Positions 50,728 through 62,800 of a stretch of DNA of 64,000 bases are shown here, in pieces; the stretch's first letter is position 1; every line of letters starts with the position of its first letter. This DNA is from Ecdyonurus torrentis (Eukaryota; Arthropoda; Insecta; Ephemeroptera; Heptageniidae): positions 5,874,641 through 5,938,640 of the forward strand of contig OX439137.1 in assembly GCA_949318235.1 (NCBI GenBank), given 5' to 3'. The position numbers and the translations under genes are program-made. Below the pieces are notes generated by a model. It searched no databases and had not been told where the DNA came from. It saw only the letters and a list, made by a program, of their open reading frames with translations.

Positions 50728-51756
50728 TTATAATAACACTACTTGTATGGTAACACTAGATGGTAACACTACTTGATCCATTATTACGTCAGCTAATTTA
50801 GAGTCATTTTCAGGATGAATTTTAATTTTTTCATTAATGATAGCAAAACCTAAAAGAATTCTTTCTTTGAGGTTTTTCACTAAGGATAAGAGTTCGTTTA
50901 CAATTTTACGAACCTTGTCATTTTTAATTGGCCAATATCTGAACTCTGCTGAATTAATTTCAAATCTAAGTATTTCTGTGAGAGTAGCATGTAACCATTG
51001 ATTTAAGATCACTGGTTTCCATGGCAACTGAATTATAATACAAGGTTCAAGTAAAAATTCTGAAGCACTGTGACACAAATCCAGTTCAGGTGTTACTTTA
51101 CAAATAGCACCACCAACTAATGTCATTTTCATATCTCTAATCATGGAATCAACACTACTTATCCATTTTCTAAGTTTTTTATCAGTTTTTTTACTAGATT
51201 TATTACATTTTATCAGTTCAGTACGAAAATCATCAATGATTTTTAAATAAGGAATTCCAAGTATTTCATTGAACATACAATAATATGTAGCTAATGACAT
51301 GTAATTTGAAGAAGTTGTATTTTCCATCAATTTTTTTATATTTACAATATGATATTTATTAGATAAATATACAGGCATACTATATTGAACCATATTCCAT
51401 ATACCTTCGTGGTATTTATTTTGACTCAACATTGTAAATAAACCATAATCATTACGATTTCTAGGTACATAAGGTTCATTTTTAATGTTCAACCATGGGA
51501 TGAAATTAGGCTTTGATTTGGATACGTCATAATATTTCATACCCTCATCTAAAGGTAGATTTTCAGGCATATCAACAGGCAATTTGAACATTCCACCTAA
51601 GTCTGTAGGTGGTAGGAAATTAGGAGGTAAAAATGACGCAGGAAATCCAAATAATGGATGGTCAGGAGGAATATCTTTCTGTAAGTCTTCCATACTCATA
51701 CCACTACATTCATCTATAAATGCTTTGAATATCGTATCAACATTTTTCCTAGACAT
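50728..51756 (-). CDS. MYND-finger protein, N-terminal frame (342 codons)
   Basis: It starts at an ATG (MSRKNVDTIFKAFIDECSGM) with an acceptor-like pyrimidine tract plus CAG about 100 bp upstream (near 51856), so a 5' UTR intron is likely. A possible non-coding first exon ends with AAG|GTGATT near 52990. The frame runs 342 codons, then meets TAA at 50728-50730. The next frame (48518-50722) opens in the -1 phase and overlaps the last few codons, so together they look like one gene of about 1,080 codons with one frame break. A 13-bp imperfect tandem repeat (TAGTGTTACCAT, twice) lies at the break. There is a proline-rich patch at residues 29-70 (FPASFLPPNFLPPTD). The family was not recognised. 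Confidence 0.75.
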   Translation of the reverse strand: MSRKNVDTIFKAFIDECSGMSMEDLQKDIPPDHPLFGFPASFLPPNFLPPTDLGGMFKLPVDMPENLPLDEGMKYYDVSKSKPNFIPWLNIKNEPYVPRNRNDYGLFTMLSQNKYHEGIWNMVQYSMPVYLSNKYHIVNIKKLMENTTSSNYMSLATYYCMFNEILGIPYLKIIDDFRTELIKCNKSSKKTDKKLRKWISSVDSMIRDMKMTLVGGAICKVTPELDLCHSASEFLLEPCIIIQLPWKPVILNQWLHATLTEILRFEINSAEFRYWPIKNDKVRKIVNELLSLVKNLKERILLGFAIINEKIKIHPENDSKLADVIMDQVVLPSSVTIQVVLL

Positions 51757-53183
51757 GATTGATGCAGTTTATAGGCTATATATTATCAAAAACAACACTT
51801 AGCTGTAATATCTCTAGCACCTGTAGAAATGTAACTGTTTTTTACAGTCGGTTTCTGAAACAAATGAAAGAAAAACAAATCATTTAGAAAACTTTTAGTT
51901 TCAAAAAAATATTGTCACAATGTTAGGTGTAGGATGAGTGGGCTAGAATTCCAACAGAGTCTTGAGCTTTCAAATGTGGCGCATTATAAATTAAGTAGAA
52001 TTTAAGTGAGGTTTATTGGAAATAAATTAATATATGGCTATATATATAATGGATATAGAGAATACCATTAAAAATTGAAGAGATGTTTTAGGTCAATGAA
52101 TGATCTTGTTACCAGAAAGATAATAATAAAAACATTGGTCAAGAAGTGCTAAAAAGAAAAGACACTTTTTTTTTTTTTTTTTTTTTTTTTTACCTGCAGA
52201 ATTGGATTAGTGTTACAAGTAAGCCTTACCTTATATAATATTTATATATATTTGATAAAGATTGAAGAATATCAAAGATAGATTTAAAAAAATGGGCAGG
52301 GGGAGTTGAAGGGGAACCTAGTGCGGAGTACACCAGAAAAGCAATCATTTATAGTTTCTCTTCAAGTCTAAAATATAAGGACCGACAAAGGCACTCACAC
52401 ATACACTGTTTCTCTCTGTCTCTCTCTCTCTCTCTCTTGCGCTTGAAAGGTATCCAATGTATTTATAATTTCTGTGCTACCAATTAAGATTTTCACTGAG
52501 CTATATAGGAATCTTTACTGTTGTAAGACCCTTATTCACATGACGCATAAATTTGACGCACGTTGACCCACGTCGACATGGGTTTCAAAGTTTCACATGT
52601 AATTTACAAAAACCATGTGAACCATTTGTTTACATTGTTCCAGCTTTGTTTATCTATCAACACACGTCAAATTTACGCATCATGTGAATATTACTTAACT
52701 GTTTATTTTCGTTAATATCAAATTTATTAAAAATATATCCTGTAATTTTAAGTTACATAAAGCACCCATTTGTGCAGCTTTAGTGTAAGTATTGATGTAT
52801 AACATTGTAAATTACTCTTGGTAGAGTGTATACAATGTAAGCAAGGAATGAAGAGAAAAAAAATCCCCCTCCTCCAAATTTAATGGTCCAGCATGTAAAT
52901 TCTTGCCTCCCCTCCCCTTCTTTTATTTTTACATTACATGGTTAAGTTAAATTATCATGAGATAATCACCTTGTATTTTCACAACAGTAACGGACACTCA
53001 TGGTTTCCAGGTTCCTCATCTCACCAGCAATACTTTTCTCTCCCTAGGAGGATAGACAATAGCATAAATGTTTTCCAATTTCTGTAACAACGAATAGAGA
53101 AAAAAAAGTTAGCAAAATAAGCCAATATAAGTTAAGCAATTAAAAGACAGTTTAATTATTACTCAACTTGTAAAAACTAACGC

Positions 53184-53287
53184 TGCTCATAAACCCTGTT
53201 CTATATGCTCCTAAAATGATGATCAACTTTGGCTATTTGAATGCAGTGCATTTTTTTGGTGCAAGAGAACAGAGTTTACGAACAACA
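53184..53287. mobile_element. Family C1 MITE
   Basis: GCTCATAAACCCTGTTCTAT at the left and GAACAGAGTTTACGAACA at the right form the inverted ends of a ~100-bp element. Confidence 0.8.
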
Positions 53288-53374
53288 CTACTTATTAAAT
53301 ATGGTAAACATAGATATTAAGAGTTCTATTTTCAAATATTTTTAAAACTATATTATATCGATGTTGTTGCCAAC

Positions 53375-53510
53375 GTGTATCTCGTTTGCGAAGCAAAATG
53401 TCTATCTCGTTATTTGCCATGCATAGCAGTATGTGTATCTCGTTTTTTGTCAAGCTAAGCAAAATGTGTAAGTCGTTTCCTAACATAATGGAGATGGCGT
53501 TTGACTTATA
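53375..53510. repeat. Repeat with GTGTATCTCGTTT blocks, copy 3
   Basis: GTGTATCTCGTTT-like words occur three times in tandem, followed by GCAAAATGTGTAAGTCGTTT and AATGGAGATGGCG, shared with 38090-38275 and 42108-42355. Confidence 0.7.
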
Positions 53511-53517
53511 GCCTCAT

Positions 53518-53650
53518 AATTAGAGAACTTTAACAGCGACATCCCCATGTTTTAGGCAGACCGCAACACTCAAAAGTTTTAACTTGGCATCATTGCTTTT
53601 TGAAGCACCAATCAGAGGCCAGAAATTGCCGATTTAAGGAACCTATCTAG
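53518..53650 (-). mobile_element. hAT-like MITE, truncated copy
   Basis: TTAGAGAACTTTAACAGCGA, CATCCCCATGTTTTAGGCAG and TTTTTGAAGCACCAATCAGA match the 17148-17379 element in inverse orientation. The second terminus is missing after about 130 bp. Confidence 0.8.
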
Positions 53651-54634
53651 GGACCGGATTTTCAGTTTTGAAAATGTGCATTTTCAGTACTGAATTCAGT
53701 CCAGTTTTTTTGCATCACCAGTAGAGTCCGGATTTCTAGCAAAATGCTTCTTTTTCTGTTATATATACCAAAACCAATATAATATCTTTGGGAAGCACTA
53801 GGAAAAAACTTTTTCTTGCTTTTTTTGCTTGTTTTGCATTTTGTTGCTTTTTTGCTTCTTTTCGTGCTTTTTTTTGGCGATTTTTGCTTTTTTCATTGAA
53901 ATTTCAGAAAAAAAAAAATCATAAAATTATTAAATAAATGACATGTTTTTTTTTTGTTTTTGTTTTTTTTTTTTACTTCCCGCGCTAAAACCAAATTTAT
54001 GCAATGGAGGTTATCGGTTTAAAAAATTGTTAAAAATTTTCTATGGCTTAAAACACGTAAAACTATGTCTAGTATTTCTCATTTAAATTTCTCCAAAATC
54101 GGTGGAGTAGTTTTCTCAAAAATCGCAAAAAACGTGTTTTTCTCCATAAGCATAATGTTAAATTAGGGGACCCTTGGCTTTCCCCGCAGCACACCGCGCA
54201 CTAAACCGATAACGTCCATTAGATATATTTAATAGAGAAAGGATAGAAACAGCTAAATAATAAACATTTTGCAAAAATAATCTGAATAAAGTGTCAACCT
54301 TTTAATTATCAAACATTTAATGATTATTTGATGGGATTGGAAAATATTGAGAATGATTGTGCGATTTTTTGAATAATTTGTAACTATAATTAGCTCATCC
54401 TCTCATATTTCAGGGGTTTCATATCTGGTTGTGTGGGTTTGAAACTTTTATAGGACTGCATGCCCCAAACTGCTCATCAAGTTTATTTAAAGCTAACACC
54501 CCATAAAAATGAGGGAAATTCACTATGAGGTTTTGATAATAATTATATAAAAATAAAATTTTATAATAGAAAATAGATAGATAAGAGCTTGTTAAATTGA
54601 AAATTAATATAACATGAAGATTCTCTTATTTATA

Positions 54635-55183
54635 AATAAGTTTAAAAAAAATATTTAGAAAATAGTTGGTAGAGATTAGAGCACGTTGAATTGAAAATTA
54701 ATAAAACGCGAAAATTCTCTAATTTAAATAGTAAATTGGGACTAGGGATCAAATATTCTAGCTTGAGCTAGTTAAAAAGTAGACGTTAAAGGGATGGAGA
54801 TATAGTGTCAAAATAAAATACGATGTGCCTAGCATCTCACGTTCTCACACTACGTCAAAGACACGTACAACATTATAAAACAGCATCAGACTTACTCTTT
54901 GCCTTAAACCGGTCTAAGGCAAAGAGTAAGTCTGATGCTGTTTTATAATGTTGTGTCTTTGACGTAGTGTGAGAACATGAGATGCTAGGCACATCGTATT
55001 TTATTTTGACACTATACCTCCATCCCTTTAACGTCTACTTTTTAACTAGCTCAAGCTAGAATATTTGATCCCTAGTCCCAATTTACTATTTAAATTAGAG
55101 AATTTTCGCGTTTTATTAATTTTCAATTCAACGTGCTCTAATCTCTACCAACTATTTTCTAAATATTTTTTTTAAACTTATTA
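54635..55183. repeat. Large near-perfect palindrome
   Basis: Two arms of about 275 bp meet at 54910/54911 with essentially no spacer (GCCTTAAACC|GGTCTAAGGC). Mismatches are few. The arms carry GTAAATTGGGACTAGGGATC, AAAGGGATGGAGATATAGTG and CACTACGTCAAAGACA. The outermost part (TTTAGAAAATAGTTGGTAGA) also occurs near 20580. The direct words GATTCTCTTATTTATA flank it at about 54619 and 55217, so it may sit inside a larger repeat of the ACCGCGATGGTTT family. Confidence 0.95.
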
Positions 55184-55904
55184 ATACTAACCGCGATGGT
55201 TTTTTCCTAATACGCGATTCTCTTATTTATACAGTTAATTAAGACTTCCAAGTCCTAATTAACTAGCTCACCTTACGTTATTCATTTATTGTTTATTTAT
55301 TTGTCATTCTCGGAGCTGAGCAATGAGCTTCAGGGGCGGGTCCAAAGGGGGGGGGGGGGCATTCAGTGAAAATACATAACAACTTGCCAAGGGAAAGGGA
55401 ATAAAGGAAAAGGGAACTAAAAGGAAATTAATTAATTAATTAATTAATTGTAAAGGGAATTGCCCCCTCCAAAAATTTGGGCTACATCCACCTGGCCTGA
55501 TGAGCTTTCACCGCAAAGAGTGTGCAGACTTTTCCATTTAAAATACATTGAACTTTATGACATTATATGCTCAATTTAATTAAAAAATAATAATAATAAA
55601 AAAAAAAAATCTCCGGAGAGGTTAAGCCAATCCTATATCTAAACAGAACAAAATTACATAAGATTCTTACACAAAATCATGTCAGGAGCTGTGATGACAA
55701 TAAGTTGACATCAACTTCGATTATTTCAAGATGGACTTGTCAGGGCAAGAGGATAACTGTGTAAAAAACTGCTCACAACACCAAGTGGATAACCTGCAAC
55801 ATATTTACAAATACAATTTGTTAAAACAATTTTTTTTATATAGTTGTAAGTATTTACACAATATATATATTGTGTTTTAATATTATTCCTAATATTTTAA
55901 AGTA

Positions 55905-56054
55905 CAGTTAACCGCACGGGGGTGAAATTGAAAGTGCGGGGTGAAAATAAAACTCCAATCATGTGCAAGCTTCACTTTTCCCTATCTCGCTAGACGTACA
56001 GAGCACTTTGAAAGCGGGTCTGTGATTGGCTTTCAATTTCACCCCAGTTGACTG
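55905..56054. mobile_element. TA-flanked MITE, TIR CAGT(C/T)AAC
   Basis: CAGTTAACCGCACGGGGGTGA at the left and TTTCACCCCAGTTGACTG at the right, flanked by TA. It shares termini with 44311-44489 but has a different interior. Confidence 0.85.
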
Positions 56055-56255
56055 TATTGGTGGAAATATAAATTAAAAATTTTATTTTTCAACATATGAT
56101 TGTGTATAAACTCCAAAGAGTATTCCCACTGAAAAAAGTACTGGTCAGGGAGACGTGTATTGAGGCGGTCAAAATTGAATTGATCAAATGGCCAACGAAA
56201 ATAACTTCCAGGATAAAATACATAAAAAAAGTCTTGAATGAGGATATAATTAGCT

Positions 56256-56394
56256 TTAAGCTCAAGACAGTGGTCGTTTCTTAGCGCAATTCTTATCTTA
56301 TCCCTGCGATAGCATCCATAAAGTTAACACAGTCCAAACTCTTGTCGCTGCGCTAAGAAAATCGCTAAGAAGGGACGGCTGTCCTAAGGCTTAA
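56256..56394. mobile_element. TTAA-flanked MITE family T3, copy 1
   Basis: TTAA|GCTCAAGACAGTGGTCGTT at the left and GGACGGCTGTCCTAAGGC|TTAA at the right. Inner arms TTAGCGCAATTCTTATC and GCGCTAAGAAAATCGCTAAG. Confidence 0.85.
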
Positions 56395-56700
56395 GATCTA
56401 ACCAAGGCATCCTAAAGAAGACCTTGATCCAACTCATCTATTTATTTACCTGGAGAAACTAAACATTTCATATGCATGGAAAATTCTCATGAGGTATCAA
56501 CACATAACTTTTGGTATGACATTTAAGGATATATAGGGTATCTTCTAGGGTATACTATAGATTTTAAATGATTTTTTGAAATTCTAGTCCCATATAAGAA
56601 CTCTTGTTAATTTCATTAATTATTTTCTCTTTTATCTGATGGTCACGAGTTCCAAAAATCTAAAATTTTTATCATGTATGTAGGTACCTGTTTATAATGA

Positions 56701-56806
56701 TGTTCGTAAACCCTGTTTTTCGTGCCCCAAACCACAAAAAAAAATGTCGATTACCTAACGCTATAAAATATGGCATTGCGCATTTTTTAGAGCAATTAAA
56801 GGGAAC
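56701..56806. mobile_element. Family C1 MITE, eroded right end
   Basis: It starts TGTTCGTAAACCCTGTTTTT and continues CGTGCCCCAAACCACAAAAA as in the 40672 copy. The right terminus has decayed after AATTAAAGGGAACA. Confidence 0.7.
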
Positions 56807-57045
56807 ATATAATTACTATTAACATAGCATCATAAAATTTCTAAGTTTTATATTTTGAAATGCAAGCTATCTGAATACATACAACCCTTAAATGTCACTG
56901 GTGAGAGCAGCTATACTAGACTCAAAAAACCTGAGTTACCTGCCGTTTGACCTTTTACGGTATATATCGCCCAGCCGCCCCCCTTCTCCTCAAATGTGAC
57001 AATGGGCGATACTTGAGCTAAATTTAGGCATGCGGGCATGCCCGA

Positions 57046-57160
57046 TGTCCTCGACTACAAGAGGGCTCTGATTGTTTTCTATATGTTATAAAGATGTTAT
57101 CAGAGCCCGGCCAACAAGTTATCAGAAAACAATCTGAGCCCCTCTTGTAGTCGAGGACAC
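57046..57160. repeat. Short foldback element
   Basis: TGTCCTCGACTACAAGAGGG + CTCTGATTGTTTTCT is answered by AGAAAACAATCTGAG + CCCCTCTTGTAGTCGAGGACA, with a loop of about 45 bp. Confidence 0.85.
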
Positions 57161-58784
57161 GACTGCTTAAAAAAACTAGTACATATAAACACTCCCCAGC
57201 TCCCCACTCTCAGCGACATCAATTTGTTTATACCCTGTCCTGTATGTATGTACCTGATATCTCTGTAGGTCTGTAGTCTTCTCATTGATGAAACGCTGCT
57301 TAGATTTTCTCGTTTAAATTGCAAAATATAACATGCCAGATGCGATATAATGTACATATATGCACACACGTACATACACACATATGATACATACCCTTTT
57401 AGCATACATATATGCTTGAAATGAAATGAATAACCTGCAATTTTAGTGATGCTTTTCAGTCTATAGTTGTGCAGGTTTTTCATTTCCTTGCGGTACCATG
57501 AACCATATGACATGACCATGCATCACTGATCTTTGCATATGTCTTTGCATCATATCCACGAGGTCTCAATAGCGTTCTTTCTTTTTATTACCCCGCGGAA
57601 GTTATATTACATAATTAAGAAATATCATAATGTACAAAACCTAATGCTTAACATATTATAATATAAGATTATATAGTTAATGATCTTACCAATCAATAAT
57701 GAGAAGAAAAATCACAAACAAATTTGGCGTGACAAGAACGTGTTTCTCTTCTCATCCATTTTTTTCCTTTTGTTTGTTTCGTTTTGTGCTTTGCTTTTTC
57801 TAGAAGCGGAAAGTGCTGCCCTCTTTCGCCTTTTTTTTTATATAAAATTTAGCACCGCTAACTTTTAAAATCTGCTAATCTGCTTTTTTAAAGAATAGTA
57901 TACTATAAATATTAACATAACTATAATAACGTCACAGGGTCACAGTTTAACTATTATATGTATTCAAATATATATATTTATCACTTAATAATTGAATATT
58001 GTGTCGTATATAATATATAATCAGTGAACTTTAAAAAAGGCGTATCAAAAACCATTCTTATTTTAAAAATAGGATTTTAAATAATTGCCTAATTTTAAAT
58101 TTGTATTATATGTAGCGTACGTGTATCACCAGTATATATACATATTAAAAGTAAATATAATTAAAGTATTAAGTTAAATAGAAATGAATGCATATTTTAA
58201 ATTTGAAAAACCGCAGTTTCCACGGTTTCTCTTTCTCTATATAGGCTCATATATGGGCTAATGACAGGCTGCATAGGATGGAAAGTCCTTGATACCCTTT
58301 TACTTATAAGACGATGCTTGACTCACTTGACTGGGATTGGTGTACGTATAGCACCGATAACACAAAAAGGCAAGCATAATATATTATATAACCATTATTT
58401 ACCACACATGAAAATAACATAAAAATCTCAGTAAGGAGAGGGGGGTATAGTTGTAAAAATTATAGTTTATTGCGCAATAAAACAATATGTTTTTTAACTT
58501 AAGCTGTTATTGTACCAAATTTGGCAACATTATAAATTTTAATAAATGACAGCACATAACCCACACACAAAAAGCATAAGAGATTGCCTGTGGTGTGACT
58601 AACATTCTAAAAATTTTAAAAGCCGCAGCTTATTAAATTTTGATCACACACGAATTATATGTCATAAGAGGTTTAAAATTTTCTATTATGATAACGAAGC
58701 AATTAAGAAGTACACAAGAGAAATTACATATTTTAATTGATTCTCGAATGAGTTAGAATTTAAAACTACACATTAATTAAAATG

Positions 58785-58832
58785 ATGTTCGTAAACCCTG
58801 TTCCCTTTGCTTCAAAAAAATGCTCACAATGG
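58785..58832. mobile_element. Family C1 MITE fragment
   Basis: Only the left terminus survives: ATGTTCGTAAACCCTGTTCC followed by CTTTGCTTCAAAAAAATG. Confidence 0.65.
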
Positions 58833-58904
58833 AAAAACAAATTTAGAGCACAAAAATTTAAACTGGGGGGAAAATAAAGGGGGGGGGGGGGAGTTTATAC
58901 TTCC

Positions 58905-59052
58905 TTAAGCCTAGGACAGCGGTCCTTCTTATCCCTTTTTTAATTATCGCAGTGATAAGAGTTTGGTTTGGACTGTGCTAACTTTTATATGGACCCTATT
59001 CCAGGGGCAGTGCCTAAAGTGCGATAAGAAATGACCGCTGTCTTGAGCTAAT
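58905..59052. mobile_element. TTAA-flanked MITE family T3, copy 2
   Basis: TTAA|GCCTAGGACAGCGGTCCTT at the left; the right end AATGACCGCTGTCTTGAGCTAA has lost an exact TTAA. The interior TTATCGCAGTGATAAGAGTTT differs from copy 1. Confidence 0.75.
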
Positions 59053-59672
59053 TACAATTTTACATAGACTATAAAATAAAAATAAAACTATTTTATGCAT
59101 TCCCCCCCCCCCCTACCCCCTACATATACATCTGGAGCATGTAAATTAACAACCTCGTAAAATGACAGATTGCTTTACATTTTTATATTTGAAAATATTT
59201 TTAAACATTGTATATTACAAGTTCAGAAAAAAAAATTAAGTCATCAGACCATACATATGAAAATGGATATCATTTGCATTGGAACCATAATAATATTTAT
59301 ATTATTTATTATTTTCTATCAATAATATAGGTAATAGTTTTACTGACACATACGTGCTTCACCCAATTGACCAATTAATGTGTGTACCTTAAATTATTAT
59401 TTTTATTACGCAAGTTTGGACAAGCTGGGGACACTGTTGAAAGAGTGATTTCAGCTATATAATTATGCTTAAAAAAAATACATAAAAGTACAGACACGTG
59501 TATTATTTATTTAAGTTTTAAATGCAATTAAAAAAAAAATGAGGCTGTAAAATCAGTGGTTCTCATAACTAACATCTGCTCTTAAAAGGATTAAGATACT
59601 CCATATATATAGGGTTAATATTTACCATCCAGACTCAACACATCATTAAAAAAAGAAAAAAAGCGAGGAAAG

Positions 59673-59703
<31 letters not shown>

Positions 59704-59889
59704 CAAGTACGGTACATTTTATCATGAGGATAAAATACATAATGTGCGCAACAGTTAAATAATAATTAAAACAACAAGTGTAGTAAATTAGACAGGAATT
59801 CTAGATGGTAATATATAATATTGATTTGGTTCCAAAAGCATATTTGCACCTATAGTTTGACAAAAATATATAGGCATAGGCCTACATAT

Positions 59890-62800
59890 TTAGACATCTT
59901 CAGGAACAATGTCTCTAAATAAGAGGAAATCATGGATGGACGTTGGAACGGGAAGCTTCTTTAACTTATACTCATAGCCAACACCAATCTTTCTCACTAC
60001 TGCAAGGCGAGCCAACACTTGTAAGCTCATAGGCTTTGAGTACATGTTCAGGAAATGACGTTTTACAGGATCAGTATCATTAGGATCAAGTTGTACAGGA
60101 CAAGGTTGGTAATGATCCTTCCAGAATTGATCAGGATTAAATGCCTTGTCATAAATTCCACGAATCTGAAATTTATGCATTAATTCGATCATTTGAATAC
60201 GTTTTCCAATAAGTTGTCCTTTGTAACCATGGACATAAAAACGAATATCATCATCAAAGTATGGTTGATGGTTATCAAAGAACATCCCACCAGACTGACG
60301 TAATGCCCACAATAACAGTAGAACTTTCTTCTTAACAAAGGCTTCCAGACAAATCCAAGCTAATGATCTTTCTTCTGTGAAGATCTCCATCAGTGGTTTG
60401 AATAATTCAAGATTGGGTAGTTCAGAGTAGATACTCATCATATCGTGATGTTTTTCCAAGTGACGGATCATAAGTGCTGCTACTTTAAATTGTATCTGTT
60501 GTAATTCTTTTTTTAAATTCTCAGCAATAACTTGAACACAGGGTACAGATCCAGAGTCAATAGCATCAGAGACAAGTTGTAGAAGTTTACGTGGAGACAG
60601 TGCATACTTGACTTTTAGTTCTTTTTGTTTTACGAGGAAAAACTCAAGGCAATCTTCATGTCCCATTCTGAAGCAAAAGAAATAATTTATTATAATTACA
60701 TTTAGCTATAATTTACCTCTTTGTAACTTAAAATCTAATATAGTTATGTGCTGTACATACAGTATTAATATATTTTTTAGGTATAATTAAAATATTATTC
60801 TTGCTCATTCATATATCCAAGTAAAAAATAAAATTTATATAAAAAAAAAATTTAGAATGTTATTATGATAAAAGATTTTTACAACAAAAGTACGTACTAT
60901 TCTTACATAATACCGACTAATAAAAGAAAAAACTTTTTTGAGGCAGACTAAAATATAGGCCTAATATTAAGCAATTTCAGTTACATATCGTCCGCTTCCG
61001 TTTTGACGTACTACACAGTGGAAATGGTAACAGATGTGAGCAAAACTGCTTAAAAGTTGTTCTCAAAATATAGTTTTGTTCCTTCATTAGTCAGCAATAT
61101 AAATAATGGTGAAAAAAAGTACACATATGGATAAAATGACAAATAATTAAGATAAGGGAAAATAAACCACTGGTGGTAAAATATGCAAATGATAAATTTG
61201 AAAGAAAAGGACAGAAGAAAACAAGCAAGCTTTATACAGAGAAAGGGGGGGGGGGGGGGATTAGTAATTGGTTCTCTGCTTTAAGGTACTACTTTAGGGT
61301 AGGAGTGAAATTTTTTTATTATGACTTTGAATTACGTTCAGGCTGGTGTACCTAAAAATGAAATCAAAAAAATTCTATCTTAAAAACTCTTGTCACAACA
61401 GAGCGTCAAAGTATCGCAAATGCCCCGCCCCCTAATGCTAATGAATCTATATTTGGACCCCAATTTTGACCCACTTTAAATTTTTTCAGCGGTTAAAAAA
61501 AATACTAGCTTGTTCTTCGTGTTGATTTTTAATGAAAAATGATTTTTCAGATTTTTCTAGAACGAATTTGCCGAGAAAAAAATTATCGCAAATTGACCCA
61601 TGTTAATTTGAATATGCCACCTTCATTAATTCTTTTCTCTATAAATGTCTCGTAAAAATTGCTTAAAAAGTCAAATTCATTAAAACTTGATCTATAGAAC
61701 ACACTAGTATTTTTTGTTTAGAAGTTGATCAAGAAAAATTTTGCACACGGGGAGCTTGAAGTTTTGTATGTTTTACGTGTTAAAGGGGGCGTAACCCAAC
61801 GAATTTTAATGCTAATTTGCGGAAGATTTGATTTGAGCCGAAACTTTTTGGAGTATAGAGAATTGTTCCTTGGTTCATTATGAACCTAAAAAGTGATATT
61901 GAATTAAATTTTACGACAACATCGCTACCCTAAAGTAGTACCTTAAGTCCACTCTTGACCTTGAAAAATTAAATTAAATCCGATTGTCCCAAAATTTTGC
62001 ATTCAATTACGTACTCACTATATAATGCAGCAACAAAAAATCAAGGTCAAAAGTACATACTTCGGACATTATATCGGAGCACTGGCCTCCATATACAGAG
62101 TATTGTGTGTTAATTATTATTTCTATGATCTAGCAAGATTTACGACAATTACCTATAAAGGACTATATATCTTTACAATATGGCCGTATATTTGCTAGTT
62201 TCCTCTATCCTTTTTTCATTTTATCAAACCCTGGCTATGGAATGGTTTATTTTCCTATCACATATACGCGAGCATATATTGCATTTATTGCTAAAATATT
62301 AATTTATTAAAAGTTGTTATGCACACCTTGCTGCAGATAGGGCCGAGTTATTTAAAATCATACTCAGATTTTTAATACGACAATTAGCTCTCCAAAAAAG
62401 GCACTTGTAACGAAAAAATATTCTTTGCGTCTCATCAATTTCCTCTTCTGTAGCTCCACATTTTGTCTTGTGCATCTTGGTGGGTACTTTTGACAGCTTC
62501 TTGTTTACCATGATCATGTTACGTTTCAAACGTTTCTGTTTGATCCTTGAATCCTTCGGAAGTTTTGACGTTTTATTATTGCGTACTACTTTTTTCAAAA
62601 TTATTGAAGATTTCTTTTTCTTTACTGAACCTTTTGGAAGCTGTAACATATCAATTTAAATACATTATTATACATACATAATATAAAAAATTGCAATGCA
62701 CATTTTGTACGATATGGGCACAAAAATTAGATAATAATTGCAATGGTCAATGTTCATCAATGTTGCTGTAATGTATACAGCTCTGGACAAAAGTTCCCGA

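Larger units (their letters stand above)
51757..59889. other. Repeat-rich intergenic region
   Basis: No coding exon could be supported. It holds the elements listed separately (53184, 53375, 53518, 54635, 55905, 56256, 56701, 57046, 58785, 58905), G and C homopolymers (55346-55358, 58879-58891, 59102-59112) and unassigned AT-rich DNA. A palindrome-poor stretch at 53700-54200 has runs of TTTGCTTTTTT and looks like simple-sequence drift. Confidence 0.6.

Noticed and set aside
50695..50790. Programmed -1 frameshift in the MYND gene
   Set aside because: No slippery heptamer in the zero frame and no obvious downstream pseudoknot; kept only as one option in the findings.
55650..55810. Possible minus-strand exon after TTGCAG
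   Set aside because: All three phases hit stops within 18 codons and no partner exon was found.
57100..57519. Minus-strand 139-codon frame
   Set aside because: It runs through the 57046-57160 foldback and low-complexity DNA; no homology and no splice consistency.
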